Part shown: positions 36,182 to 47,195 of the stretch, one piece after another
How the letters are laid out: each line of letters opens with the position of its first letter
Position numbering within the stretch: position 1 is the first letter of the stretch
Source: Saccharum officinarum
Taxonomy: Eukaryota > Streptophyta > Magnoliopsida > Poales > Poaceae
Length of the DNA: 64,000 nucleotides
Direction: 5' to 3'
Assembly: GCA_020631735.1 (NCBI GenBank)
Contig: CM036209.1
Span: 2,765,451-2,829,450 of the forward strand
Translations under genes and position numbers: made by a program
Notes under the pieces: generated by a model
What the model saw: only the letters and a program-made list of their open reading frames with translations
What the model was told of the DNA's origin: nothing
Database searches by the model: none

Positions 36182-38160
36182 GGGTGAAAAAGGAAGTCTT
36201 GTACCGGTGAAAAAATAGTCCAGATGAAACAACAACAATTTTGAGGGAAAATCAAAATCTAGTCTACCTCCTTGAATGGACTATGCTGTTGCCACCTCAA
36301 ACTTTACGAAATTTCTAAACAACTGTCGGCTGTTTTTCCCCCTCGTCGGTCGAATGTTTTTGCGGGCTGGCTTCATATTCAGCCCGAAGCCCGTTTTGTG
36401 TTTCCATCAAGATGAAGGTTTTTCCCCTAAAAAAAATCAAGATGAAGGTTTTGTTACTGTATCAGGTCTGAATCCACCCTCGAAGATCCGATAGGCAATT
36501 TTTTCTGAACTCCGCGCCTCTTCTGTCGCCGTGACTTTTCATTAAATCAGTCGAATGATACATAGTCACTTCCAACTTTAAAACCTCACATCTTTAGACT
36601 CTCAATTGTTCAAAGTACCATCCTACCCTGATTTGAGGGGGGTTTTAAAGGCAGTTTTGTCTTTTTAGTTAAAAATCAATAAATACTCAACAAAGTTCTA
36701 AAACCTTTAAAATGTAAGTGCAAAAGAATCCTAGAGATATACTAGTATAGGAATAATACAAATACAAATAAAATATTTAGTCCCATGAAAATATCTCAAG
36801 ATGCTTCTAAAAATAGATTATTATAGGAACATATAAAAAAACTCTAAACAAATCCCAAAACATTCCAATTGATGACTAAACATGTTTTGAAAATTTTTTG
36901 AAACAAAAATCATAATACGCAACTAGCATGGATGCATTCAATATTAATATATGTTGCATTCATGATGGTCACATCTCATATTTTACCCATGAAAAGTTTT
37001 TAAAACATGTTTACCCATCAATTAAATTGTTTTGTGAACTTTGTATTTTTTCCCTGATATTTTTCCTATTTTCCTAGAGCTAAATCATAACTTTTTTATG
37101 CTTCTAAAGATATTTTCATATGTCATATACCAATCTCCCTAGAATTTTTAAAAGCATTAGGAAATTTTTCTATGTTTTAAAAATCTCATCAAGTATTTGC
37201 CAGATTTTTTAGTAAAAAGGTAGAGGTAATTGAACGATTTTGAGAGTTCGAAGCGGTAAGATGTCTGATTTAGAAGTTTGAGGGAAAATCAAACTAGTGT
37301 AACAGTTCAGGAAGGTAGAATGGACTTTTTCCATCCAAAAGGTGAAGCTACAAGCCAACAACATTTAACAAAAAGTGGTGACCCATTAGTGTATATAGTT
37401 TTGCTAAAATATGGTTGAAAAGATGAGCACGGCGCCGCTCTTAGTCGTCGTACATGTCATTTCGTTATTTCTGCAGGCTCTCCGCTTCCTCTAACCAACG
37501 ATCTACTTTCAGTTTTTCCTACGTTTTCACGTTCCACTGTTTTGCTTTATATTATATATAACCCCTCAAACTATTCAGGGTGGACTACTTCACCTCTCAA
37601 ACTATAAAACCGGATTTTCTACCTCCTGAACTTTTTAAAACCGGTCAAATAACCTCCGAGCGGTTTTGGACAGTGGTTTTACTTCAGTGACCGGTTGGTT
37701 TTGTCTTTTTATTTATTTATTTTCACTGAATCTTTGAAAAATCATAGTAAATCACAGAAAAATCATAAAATAGAAAGTTCAATTTTGTTGGACTCCACGT
37801 GAATATATCTACACAGTGAACACAGTGAGCTGCATATTCTGTAATTAAATAGAATAACGATGCATGTATCCTCCAATCCTGTGCAACGGAACATTAAGGA
37901 TTAACGACTATGCAGTCTGGAGCTCAACCTCTCTCTTTTTTTTAGCACAAACAACATACGTCCACGAAAAAAAGAAAACTACAGAATATGCAGCTCTTTT
38001 TTCACTAAGATACCACACACCATGCTACGACTACTTGAATAAGTGTTCAGACACACTTCATCAGTATAGCAACATCCAGCATTGCTCCCAGGAATAATAT
38101 CCAGCAGATAGCATGCACGTAATTAATTCATGTACAGAACTTTTGCATGACAGCAGAACA
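36182..38160. other. Intergenic, AT-rich, diffuse repeats
   Basis: About 36205-37340 is bordered by roughly inverted GGTGAAAAAATAGTCCA and TGGACTTTTTCC and may be an old DNA transposon. About 37570-37690 (CTCAAACTATAAAACCGG, then CTGAACTTTTTAAAACCGG) resembles a common dispersed grass repeat. No gene is recognised. Confidence 0.3.
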
Positions 38161-38163
38161 TGT

Positions 38164-39066
38164 CACTACACCAGAGAAGGACATCACTGGCGGTTCAAAA
38201 CCCCCTTCACTGGCGGATTTTGAACCGCCATAACCAACTCGGCAGTGATAAGCTGATCACATCACTGCCGATTATGCCAAACCGGCAGTGATAGCTCGTG
38301 TATCACTGCCGGTTCGTGTTACAAACCGGCAGTGATACACTACTCCAGAAATGGGAAACACTGCCGGTTCCAAAAGGCCTATTACTGCCGGACATTGAAC
38401 GGGCACTAGGAAAACGACAGTGATAGCCTCTAGCTACCACTGCCGGTATTTCACCCGTCACTGATAGGCTATAAAAAAACAAAAAAAGGGAATACATGCT
38501 CGCTGGAGCATGCTCGTTGCTGCAGCCACCGCCATGTTTGCTGGCCACCGCCGCCGCTCCATCAAGCAGTTCATCCAATAAAAATTCGTGCATCACAAAC
38601 AAAGAAGGAGGGATTCAACACATCACAAATCAACTCACCCACAAAACGATTCGTACATCACAAAGGAGAAGGGTTCAGCATCACAAAGGAGGAGAGGAAA
38701 GGATTCGTACATCACAAATTCAGTACATCACAGACAAAGGAGAATGATGCAGATGTTCCTAGGATTGGGAAGGAATACACCTGACGCACCTTCTTCCTCC
38801 TCCCAATCCAGCCCACGTCCACTGTCGCCGTGGCCGGGTGCACCTTCTTCCTCCTCGCCGCCGCTGGATCTAGATCCACCTCCATCGGGCACCAAAACTC
38901 CGAATTCGGGTGAGGAAGGGGTGGGCACCATGAGGGAGGTAGGTGGGGAGGGGCGACCAGCAAGGGAGGCCTGGGCGGGGGTGGGGCTAGCAGCGAGGGA
39001 GGTCATCCAGGCAGGGGAGGAGCGAGCGGCGCGCGGAGGTGCGCGACGGGGGAGGAGAAGTCTGCG

Positions 39067-39115
<49 letters not shown>

Positions 39116-39393
39116 CGGAGAAGTCTGGGTGCGGACTGGACGTGAGTTTAGAGTTAACCGGGATACATAAAAATTTCGGGTCCGGCTATGGATCAGTGCC
39201 GGCTGGCACTCTAGCCCGACAGAGATAAGCATCTGTGTCGGATTGTATCACCAAGCCGCAGTGATAATATCAATCACTGTCGGTTGGTATAAAATTCCGA
39301 CAATGATAGACTTTTTCCTTACGAACCGGCAGTGATGTATCTATCAGCGTCGGTTTTAAAATTCCGGCAGTGATTGTTTATTCTGTAGTAGTG
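38164..39393. mobile_element. Small CACTA element, TGT TSD
   Basis: Begins CACTACACCAGAGAAGG and ends TTCTGTAGTAGTG. It is flanked by TGT at 38161-38163 and 39394-39396. Both ends carry many copies of CACTGCCGG / CCGGCAGTGAT. At 1230 bp it encodes no transposase, so it is non-autonomous. A second start-like terminus CACTACTCCAGAAATGGG occurs internally at about 38338. It lies between the two DUF3615-like copies. Confidence 0.88.
39069..39110. repeat. (GA)21 microsatellite
   Basis: Uninterrupted GA dinucleotide repeat within the small CACTA element. The length may be inaccurate in this assembly. Confidence 0.95.
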
Positions 39394-39527
39394 TGTGTTG
39401 GTTTGCATAATTCATGTCACTTTGCCTTAAGGCAAGACTAATCTTCCTTACATGTCCACAAACTACAGTAATAAGAACGCTATTCACAGAACACCACATG
39501 CATTGCATTAACTAATCATCGTCATCA

Positions 39528-39954
39528 CTATAGCATAAAAGGAAAACCAACGTCCTTGTGCCCCCACAAGAAACCACCGTCGTTGGGATGTATCAGCTCT
39601 TCAGCCCGTTCTTTACACCCGTAGCAATGGGCTGATACAAAAAACAAACAAACAAGCGCATTATTAAATGCCCAAGTATAAAATAAATATGAAAACCTGA
39701 TTTTAAATAGAGATAACTATATACTATAGCATAAAAATAGAAGAAAGCAGCGTGAAAATACCTTCATCATTATCTTTCAAAGGCGTGCAAAGGTAAACAC
39801 CTTTCTCATCCTTGATATTAGGATGTAGTTCGGCAAAGAAGTTAGCGAGTTCACCATCTAAGCATTTCACTATGAAGTTGAAGTGGATAAAACCCTGCCC
39901 ATATTCATCAATAAGATTTCTTTCCTTCACTTCTACAATCTGAAGATCAGCAGG
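39528..39954 (-). pseudogene. DUF3615-like, second partial copy
   Basis: Two exons equivalent to exons 3 and 4 of the first copy: 39954-39762 (HFNFIVKCLDGEL, FFAELHPN) and 39631-39528 (CYGCKERAEELIHP, ending HKDVGFPFML and a stop). Splice phases are identical to the first copy and this last exon is open, which supports the exon model of copy 1. The upstream two exons were not found; a partial Stowaway and unrelated sequence lie there. It is about 5.6 kb from copy 1 on the same strand, so a local duplication is likely. It may be a partial gene or broken by later insertions. Confidence 0.6.
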
Positions 39955-40103
39955 CTACAATATATATAAATGATAAACTGTATTCAGTTCTGCAGATAAT
40001 AACTTAAATAATGAGCTAAATAAGTTGTCTATACTATAGACAAAAAATAGGGAGCTGCATGCTGCATGTCTATTGTAAAAACAGATTAAAATTACTAAAG
40101 TTA

Positions 40104-40200
40104 CTCCCTCTGTCTCCAAATAAATCAACTTCTAGTTGTCTTAAGTAAGTTTGACTGAACTTTATATAAAAGAGCACCAATATTTATAATTCACTTGAGT
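40104..40200. mobile_element. Truncated Stowaway-like MITE end
   Basis: ACTCCCTCTGTCTCCAAATAAAT is a typical Stowaway left end. The opposite inverted end is missing, so only part remains. Confidence 0.55.
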
Positions 40201-40915
40201 AGTAAATGAGGACGTCTATCCTAACACTGATAATTAACAGCTACACATGAGCCTATATCAGTATATGACAACCAGAACACTCATTAATATAAGTCGGTTT
40301 AAATAAATGGTAGTGCTTCATTTTCATACTAGAAACAGAGGAAAAAATAACAATATTGAACTAACATAGCAACACAGACATAATAAAAAAAACTACAGCA
40401 CTCATTATATATGTACTTAGCGCATTGATGCTTTTGTCAGGCTACGCACAATGACCATATTACCCTTCGATGAATAAAATCAACAAAAAATGGCTATTTT
40501 GCGGAGACGGTGAGAGACGATAGGAAGCGATACCAACCATTGTAAAAGATCTCAAATTATATATGTACTTAGCGCATTGATGCTTTTGTCTATTGGAGGA
40601 TAATAGAAAAAACAGACGTTTTTAAAAATGAAGGGCCAACATATCATAATACTTTTTTTTGGAATGATAGTGCCTCAAGATTCAGACTAGTGGGAAACGG
40701 GGGTGTTGTGGGAGGTGCCCCCAGCAGGACACCCCATCTGGCACTTGGCCTTTCTTGGACCCGCGGCCTCTTTGCCGCTGCGCTAACCCCCGCGAACGAA
40801 GGTTTCCCGCGCTTTCTCCTTTTCAAGCATCTACAGTGGAGTGAGCTGGAGCGAAGGTGACGCATATTAGGAGAGCACGAAAATCGGAGAACCCTCGCAG
40901 GCCCTGTGGCAAGCT
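40201..40915. other. Intergenic before the solo LTR
   Basis: Contains a local duplication of ATATGTACTTAGCGCATTGATG at about 40408 and 40560. A GC-rich stretch at 40680-40900 may belong to an older LTR split by the solo-LTR insertion, since its continuation after 43017 has a TATA box (TCTATAAATACCC, about 43159). No gene is recognised. Confidence 0.4.
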
Positions 40916-40920
40916 AGAGC

Positions 40921-43012
40921 TGAAAGGTCCAAATGGCTAGAGGAGGAGTGAATAACTTATTTAAATTTTCTACAAGCTTCACTAAACAACAAAGTTAGTA
41001 TATAAGATGGCAAAGCTAATTCTAGCACTAGCTTAACTACTTTAATGCAAGCCACAAATACAATTCTAGTGCAAGGCTATGATCTCTAGTTCACACCAAC
41101 AAAGCTAAGTCTCTAAACTAATTACCCCTAAGTGCTACTCTAAGCACACTAGACAAAATATAGTGCATGAATGTAAAAGGGAAGAGAATTGATTCTTATA
41201 CTGACGGTGTAGAGATGAGATGTATCCAAAGAATCAATCACACATAATCATAATGAGAATCCTCGGCAAGAGATGACACGAGAATTTTTACCGAGGTTCA
41301 CTTGCTTCCCGGCAAGCTACTCCTCGTTGTGGCGATGTACCAACCTGATGGATCACGAGCTAATTGACTATCAAGAGTCAAACCCTCAGCGGGTGCCGCA
41401 CATCCACTCACAAGATGGAGATCCTCCAAGCTACGTGCTCCACTAGAGTAGCCAATTCACGAACTCCCATGGGGAAGGCTCAAGAACCCCTCACAATCAC
41501 TTGATGAGGCTCGAAACAATCTCCAATCACGAGTTTAGCACCACCGCTGCTCCAAGTCATCTAGGGTGTCGAAAAACATCCAAGAGTAACAAGCAATCCG
41601 TAGCAAACTCAAGAATCAAGTGCCACTAGATGCAACTCTCAATGCAATGCACTTGAATCTCACTAAATCTCACTAGGATTAGCAACCAAGCAACGAGATG
41701 AGTGGAGGGAGTGTTCTCTAACTCAAAGGACGTCTCAATATCTCAGAAGTGCAAGAGTTAACCCCCAAGGGCCGGCCACCTCTTATTTATAGAGTGGAGA
41801 AGAGGAGCTAGCCGTTATGCCACTATCGCGCCTGACAGACGCGTCTGTCGCCTGACCGACAGACACGATCGGCAGCGTCTGTCGCACCACGTGACGCCAC
41901 GTGTCCCTGAGCTTCGAAATCCAACGGTCGAGTTCACCATGCGACAGACGCGTCTGACGCTTCGCGTCCTCAGCGTCTATCGCCCGATAGACGCAGTCCA
42001 GTAAGGGTATGTTTCGTGGAATCCTTCGACAGACGCGTCTGTCGCTATAGCGACAGACGCGCCTCAACGTCATTCGACTTCGCGCCCCGAAGCGACACCA
42101 AGCTGCCTGCGACAGATGCTGACGTCATGCGTCTGTCGCTGAAGCGTGCCCGCGTCTGTCGCGCCGATGGACTCGGTCCAGAGCGCTTGATTCTTCACTC
42201 AATCGAAGGACACGTCTGTCGCTCTATCGACAGACACTGACGCCAGCGTCCGTCGCTGCCTCAGTGCCACGCCGCTTTGCGAGCCGATGACATCACTTGC
42301 GACATACGCTAATGCACGGCGTCTATCGCTGCATCACCCCCACGTCCGACGCATGCTCCACTGCAGACCAACGCCTAGGGTAAGCCGACAGACGCAGGGC
42401 CAGCGTCTGTCGCTTGCAAAACAGCGACGACCACCTCCGCGACTTCGCCACTTCTTCCTGCTTTCGGCGTAAAGAAAAATAGTCATTTCATTTCCTCGAA
42501 AACGCTTGAATCCTGCCTCTACCGCTCAAACTCTACCGCCTTCGCAAATGTGCTAACACCATCAAGTGTATATCACCATCTGCATGTGTGTTAGCATTTT
42601 CACAATCATTTTTCAAGGCATTATGTTAGCTCTCTATTAGATCCTAATGCATATGCCCAAGATGATGACCTAGTAGCACTTGATTCACGAGCTAACCGTG
42701 ATTGCCCCTCTTGATAGTCAGCTATCAATTCTAAACCTGGTCAATCACTTCTCTACTCATTTTAGACCGGCAAAAGCAAACCCTATGATTATACCTTTAC
42801 CTTGATCACTTTGTTCCATGTCCATCTCCTCATGCTTGATCACCATGATCATCATTTCATATCCATGCACCATCTCTTAGTGATCTTGTGGTTACCACTA
42901 CTTGCCACATACACCTTCATCACATGTGTTGCTTATGCCTAACTCAAACCACTAAACACATGGCATTAGCAACTTGGTGTCATTAATTACTAAAACCAAA
43001 CTTGGGCTTTCA
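40921..43012 (-). repeat. Solo Ty1/copia LTR (SIRE-like), inverted, AGAGC TSD
   Basis: Bounded by TGAAAGGTCC and TTGGGCTTTCA and flanked by AGAGC at 40916-40920 and 43013-43017. Its sequence, read on the minus strand, is homologous to the LTR at 43346-45264 (shared ends, TCTATAAATAA promoter at about 41784-41791, and the GCACATTTGCGAAGGCG block). With a perfect 5-bp duplication and no internal region, it is a solo LTR left by LTR-LTR recombination. Confidence 0.92.
41815..42420. repeat. Palindromic CGACAGACGCGTCTGTCG array in the solo LTR
   Basis: About a dozen intact or half copies of CGACAGACGCG / CGCGTCTGTCG, irregularly spaced by 20-60 bases. The best full palindrome is near 42028-42045. 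It lies just upstream of the LTR promoter in minus-strand orientation. Confidence 0.85.
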
Positions 43013-43345
43013 AGAGCGCGGCCGCCCGCAAGGCCCAAGTTAGCGGCGATGGCGTCTGGGGTAGGTAGCAGGGCATGGGAAGTTATTGCTTTGCCCTCAA
43101 GTGATGTATTAGCGATCAAGGTGACGCTTTTGTAATTCGTCATCATCATAGGGTGTACTCTATAAATACCCAGGGACGTTACTGTTTGGACATAGTTTTT
43201 TGGGCAATTTAACAGGCATTTATTCCACATTTATTTTCATACTTCCCTTCCTTCGATACCCTCGCTCTAGGTCATTATCTATCCCTGTGGGAAACCCTAG
43301 TCCTCTCCCCGCCTGGTCTCTAGCGAGGGTGGGAGCAGGGCCAGT
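43013..43345. other. Sequence between the two copia LTRs
   Basis: Contains TCTATAAATACCCAGGG (about 43159) and CTCTCCCCGCCTGGTCTCTAG. It probably is the right part of an older retrotransposon into which both copia elements inserted. No gene is seen. Confidence 0.4.
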
Positions 43346-45264
43346 TGAAAGTCCTATGTTTGGTGTTGGTAATTAGTGACAATGCCTAAGTACTAATCCC
43401 ATGCCTAAGTTGTATGTAGCATATGAGGATTAGTACACTCCAAGGTTGGTGGCAAGATGGACATGGTGATCATGATGGCCACACTTGGATTTGGACGCAA
43501 CCCTACATGATCAAGGCAAAGGTATATGCTTAAGGGTTGTGTTTTAGTAACCAAGACACCTAGTGGGTGTGGTTACATTATAGGATAGATAGCCGTACTA
43601 TAAAGAGGGGAATGACGCGGCTATTGAACTCCTAAGTGCCTCTAGATGTGCATTTCATGATCATATGCATTTGGATAGAACTAATATCGCCTCGAAAAAT
43701 GATTGTGAAAATGCTAACACACTCACACATGATAAAGATCACTTGGTGGTGTTAGCACATTTGCGATGGCGTTGGAGTTTAAGCGGTAGAGAGGATTTGG
43801 GGTCATCTCTCCCTCCCGCCGAGCGTGCGAGCGCGGGATTCAGGCAATTTTTTGGGAAATGAAATGCCTATTTTCCACTACGCCGGAAGTCGGAAAAAGT
43901 AACGGAGGCAAACGGGGGTCACAGTGGTGACCGGACGCTGGACCGGACGCGGTCACTGTTTGACCGGACGCGTCCGGTCAGTGTCCAGTATCTGCGCGTT
44001 TTTCAGTTGTTTGATCGGACGCGAGGCGCGTCCGGTCATAGGCGACCGGACGCGTCCGGTCGTCCAGGGAGCTTACTGGACTCCGACCGGACGCGGGTAC
44101 TGTGGCGTCCGGTCGGTTCTTCAGCGCGTCCGATCGCTGGTTCGTTTTGCGTGACTCAGTGCTGACCGGCGCGTCCGGTCAGTCACGGGACCGGCGCGTC
44201 CGGTCGTGACCAGCGCGTCCGGTCATTGCGACCGGCGCGTCCGGTCAGTGTTTTGAAAAAGAACCGTTGCGCGACCGGCGCGTCCGGTCCACGCGACCAG
44301 CGCGTCCGGTCAACGCGAGTTCGGCTGTTTTAAGTTTCTAACGGCTATATTCGAAGGGGTACGTCTATAAATACTCGTTGACCGGCTCAAGGCTCTCTCT
44401 CTGGAACATTTGACATACTTGTGAGCACTTTGAGCTAAGCAACTCCCCTCCCACTCATCTCTCTTACTTCTTTGCATATTCGAAGTGAGATTGAGTGATC
44501 CAAGTGCATTTGCATTGTGAGATAGCATCTAGTTGGCACTTGGTGGTTGATTTGCTGCGGGATTCTTGTTTCTCTTGGTGGTTGCCGCCACCTAGACGGC
44601 TTGTAGCAGCTTGGAGGCGTTGGCAAGAGTTGGTGATTGTATCTTGGCCACCTCCGGTGATTGTAAGGGGTTTGTGCCTACCTCGGCGAAGAGCCAAAGG
44701 CAACGCTAGTGAATTGCTCGTGTCATTGCAACCTCTTGCCATTTGGTAGGTTCTTGTGGCGCCTTTTGATAGGCTTGGTGTGTGACCGATTAGCCACCGA
44801 ACCACGTGGTGAAGAGGGACACAACGGGGACTAGCGTGCCGGCAAGCACGTGAACCTCGGGATAAATCTTCGTGTCATCACTTTCATTTTGTGATTGATT
44901 GATCCTGGTGTTCGGTTATCTTGGTATTCATTGTTGATCATATTGGTTGGCTCAATACTTCGCCCCTCGGTGATACCCTCCTAACTCAACTCCACATTAC
45001 TTTCTTAGTTATCTTTGCTAGCTAGTTAGCTTTGCTAGAGTAGCGTCTTTGTGTAGCTTGCTAGTTGTAGTTTCCTTCTCGGTTTGACTTGTGCGGTTGA
45101 GTGCAATTACTAGAATTGTGAATTGGTTAGGTGGCTTGCAAACACCCCGTAGGCTAAGCAAAACTCGCATCTCGCTATTTGTTTTATTGATAAACTTGTT
45201 TAGCTTGTCTTTGTAGAAATTTTTAATAGGCTATTCACCCCCCTCTAGCCATCAAGACCTTTCA
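43346..45264 (+). repeat. 5' LTR of the copia element, 1919 bp
   Basis: TGAAAGTCC to GACCTTTCA, with inverted termini. The promoter TATAAATA lies at 44366-44373. It contains an array of GACCGG(A)CGCGTCCGGTC palindromes at about 43930-44315 in the same relative place as the array in the solo LTR. Confidence 0.9.
43930..44315. repeat. Palindromic GACCGGACGCGTCCGGTC array
   Basis: More than ten full or half copies with irregular spacing; several read GACCGGCGCGTCCGGTC. The array ends about 50 bases upstream of the LTR TATA box. Confidence 0.9.
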
Positions 45265-45266
45265 AG

Positions 45267-45278
45267 TGGTATCGGAGC
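45267..45278 (+). other. Primer binding site (tRNA-Met)
   Basis: TGGTATCGGAGC, two bases after the LTR end. It differs by one base from the site of the element at 24335, as is common in SIRE-like elements. Confidence 0.85.
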
Positions 45279-45318
45279 CGTGGTCACCATTTATAAGGTT
45301 TAACAACCTCGGTGTAAG

Positions 45319-47187
45319 ATGGCTCAAGTTATGTTCAATCATGTTAATGGCAAGCCTCCATTCTTTGATGGTGTCTCTTCCTTTGATCATTGGAAAAGGA
45401 AGATGAAGCTATATCTAGGCAATATACATGAGAAGGTTTGGGATGTGACCAAAGAAGGATACATCATTCTTGATGAGGAAAACCTCACTCCCAATGACCG
45501 CATCAACAAACAATGCAACACGGCGGCACTTGCCACAATCTGTCAGGCCGTTGATGATAAAGTATTTGAGCAAATCAAGGATCTTGAAAAGGCAAATGAG
45601 CTTTGGACGAGATTAGAGGAAACATATGAGGGCACTTCAACGGTAAAGAGTGCCAAGCTCTATATGCTCAAGGATAAGTTTGCAAGCTTCAAGATGAAGG
45701 ATGATGAGTCCATACCGGAGATGTTCTATAGGCTCCAAGTCATTGTTAATGATCTTAAGGGGCTTGGGGAGAAGGTTGAGGACAAGGACTTCTCACACAA
45801 ATTCTTAATGTGCTTACCCAAGAAGTTTGCCACCTTGAGAAGAATGATCTTTAGAGAGGGATTGGACAAGGTCAAACCAACCAATGTGCTTGGAGATATA
45901 ATGACCGATGCCCAATACAATGATGATGAAGATGAGGTAGAAGAGAAGAAGGAGACCAAGGTCAAGCAAGAGAAGCCCATTGCATTCAAGGCTTCATCTT
46001 CTAAGGGCAAGAGCAAGATGGATAGTGATGATGATGCAAGCTCTAGTGATGATGAGAGGATCACTCGGCGAGCCATTGCAAACATCGCCCTCTCCAACAA
46101 GCCATCCATCTTCGACACTACATCAACATGCCTTATGGCCAAGCCTACCAAGGTAAAATATGATGATAGTGATGATGATTCTTGTGCTAGTGATGATTGT
46201 AGGAGTGATGATGAGGAGGATGAGGACTACTCCAAGGATGATCTATTAGGCGTAATAGATCAAATGAGCAAGGGCTACAAGAGGACAACCAAGAAATACA
46301 AAATCTTGGAACAAGAGCTCATTGCTAAGTGCAATGAAAATGATGCCTTGATGGAGGAGCTTCTTGCTCTCAAAAAGAGTAAGGAGTGCAAAGGAATTGA
46401 ACAAGAGCTCAAAGCTCTTAGGAAATCCTTTGATGAGCTAGAGGCCTCTCGTGAGTGTCTAAAGGAAGACCACGAGGACCTTGAAGTTGCTCACACTAGG
46501 CTTAAGGAAGCCCACTCCTCTCTACTTGAGCTCATCAAGGAGAAGGACCTCAAGTTGGAGAAGCTCATGAAGGAAGCTAAGGAGGAGCAAGTGATTGACA
46601 CTTGTGATATTGGACTAACATGTGATATTATTGATGATTCTTCATTTGTTAGTCCTACTAATGCTTCATGTAGCTCATCATCATCCACCACAACCAACTC
46701 TACCTCTACTACTAGTGATTCATCACTTGTGGTTGAGAATAAGACTCTCAAGAGAGAGGTGGATGATCTCACCCGCGCATTAGGCAATGCCTATGGTGGG
46801 GATGCTCGCTTGCTAAAATGCTTGGGTAGCCAAAGGTTCTCTCTTAACAAAGAGGGTTTGGGCTATACTCCCAAGAAGGGCAAGGCGGCCTTTGCTACTC
46901 CAAAGCCTCGCTTTGTGAAGAGCAATGGTCGTTATTGCAATAGATGCAAGCAAGTTGGGCATCTAGAGATTAATTGCAATAAAATGAACAAGAACAAGAA
47001 AAATGCTAATGTACCTTACATTCCTTTTGATTCTTGTTATGTACTTACCAAGGGTGAGAAAGGTGTGCATGCTAGGTTTGGTGGTACACCAATTGTGGGC
47101 CCAAAGAAGAAGGTCATTTGGGTACCAAAGAGCTTAGTGACTAACCTCCAAGGACCCAAGCAAGTATGGGTACCTAAGAAACATTAA
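45319..47187 (+). CDS. Copia gag polyprotein, intact 622 aa
   Basis: Forms the retrotransposon particle. The N-terminal half (about residues 10-200) is the copia capsid region: PPFFDGVSSFDHWKRKMKLY, LWTRLEETYEG and a FKMKDDESIPEMFYRLQ segment. An acidic, lysine-rich linker follows (about 210-310). Next come a long coiled coil (about 315-440) and a serine/threonine-rich stretch. A CCHC zinc knuckle, CNRCKQVGHLEINC, lies at about 46936-46977. The C-terminus is basic (GPKKKVIWVPKS). The ATG 55 bases after the LTR is the only plausible start. The frame is unbroken for 1.87 kb, unlike the downstream pol, which suggests a fairly young element. Confidence 0.9.
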   Translation: MAQVMFNHVNGKPPFFDGVSSFDHWKRKMKLYLGNIHEKVWDVTKEGYIILDEENLTPNDRINKQCNTAALATICQAVDDKVFEQIKDLEKANELWTRLEETYEGTSTVKSAKLYMLKDKFASFKMKDDESIPEMFYRLQVIVNDLKGLGEKVEDKDFSHKFLMCLPKKFATLRRMIFREGLDKVKPTNVLGDIMTDAQYNDDEDEVEEKKETKVKQEKPIAFKASSSKGKSKMDSDDDASSSDDERITRRAIANIALSNKPSIFDTTSTCLMAKPTKVKYDDSDDDSCASDDCRSDDEEDEDYSKDDLLGVIDQMSKGYKRTTKKYKILEQELIAKCNENDALMEELLALKKSKECKGIEQELKALRKSFDELEASRECLKEDHEDLEVAHTRLKEAHSSLLELIKEKDLKLEKLMKEAKEEQVIDTCDIGLTCDIIDDSSFVSPTNASCSSSSSTTTNSTSTTSDSSLVVENKTLKREVDDLTRALGNAYGGDARLLKCLGSQRFSLNKEGLGYTPKKGKAAFATPKPRFVKSNGRYCNRCKQVGHLEINCNKMNKNKKNANVPYIPFDSCYVLTKGEKGVHARFGGTPIVGPKKKVIWVPKSLVTNLQGPKQVWVPKKH

Positions 47188-47195
47188 TTTGTTTT

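Noticed and set aside
41815..44315. Regularly repeated palindromes that look CRISPR-like
   Set aside because: The window is a plant genome, the spacing is irregular, there are no cas genes, and the arrays lie inside retrotransposon LTRs.
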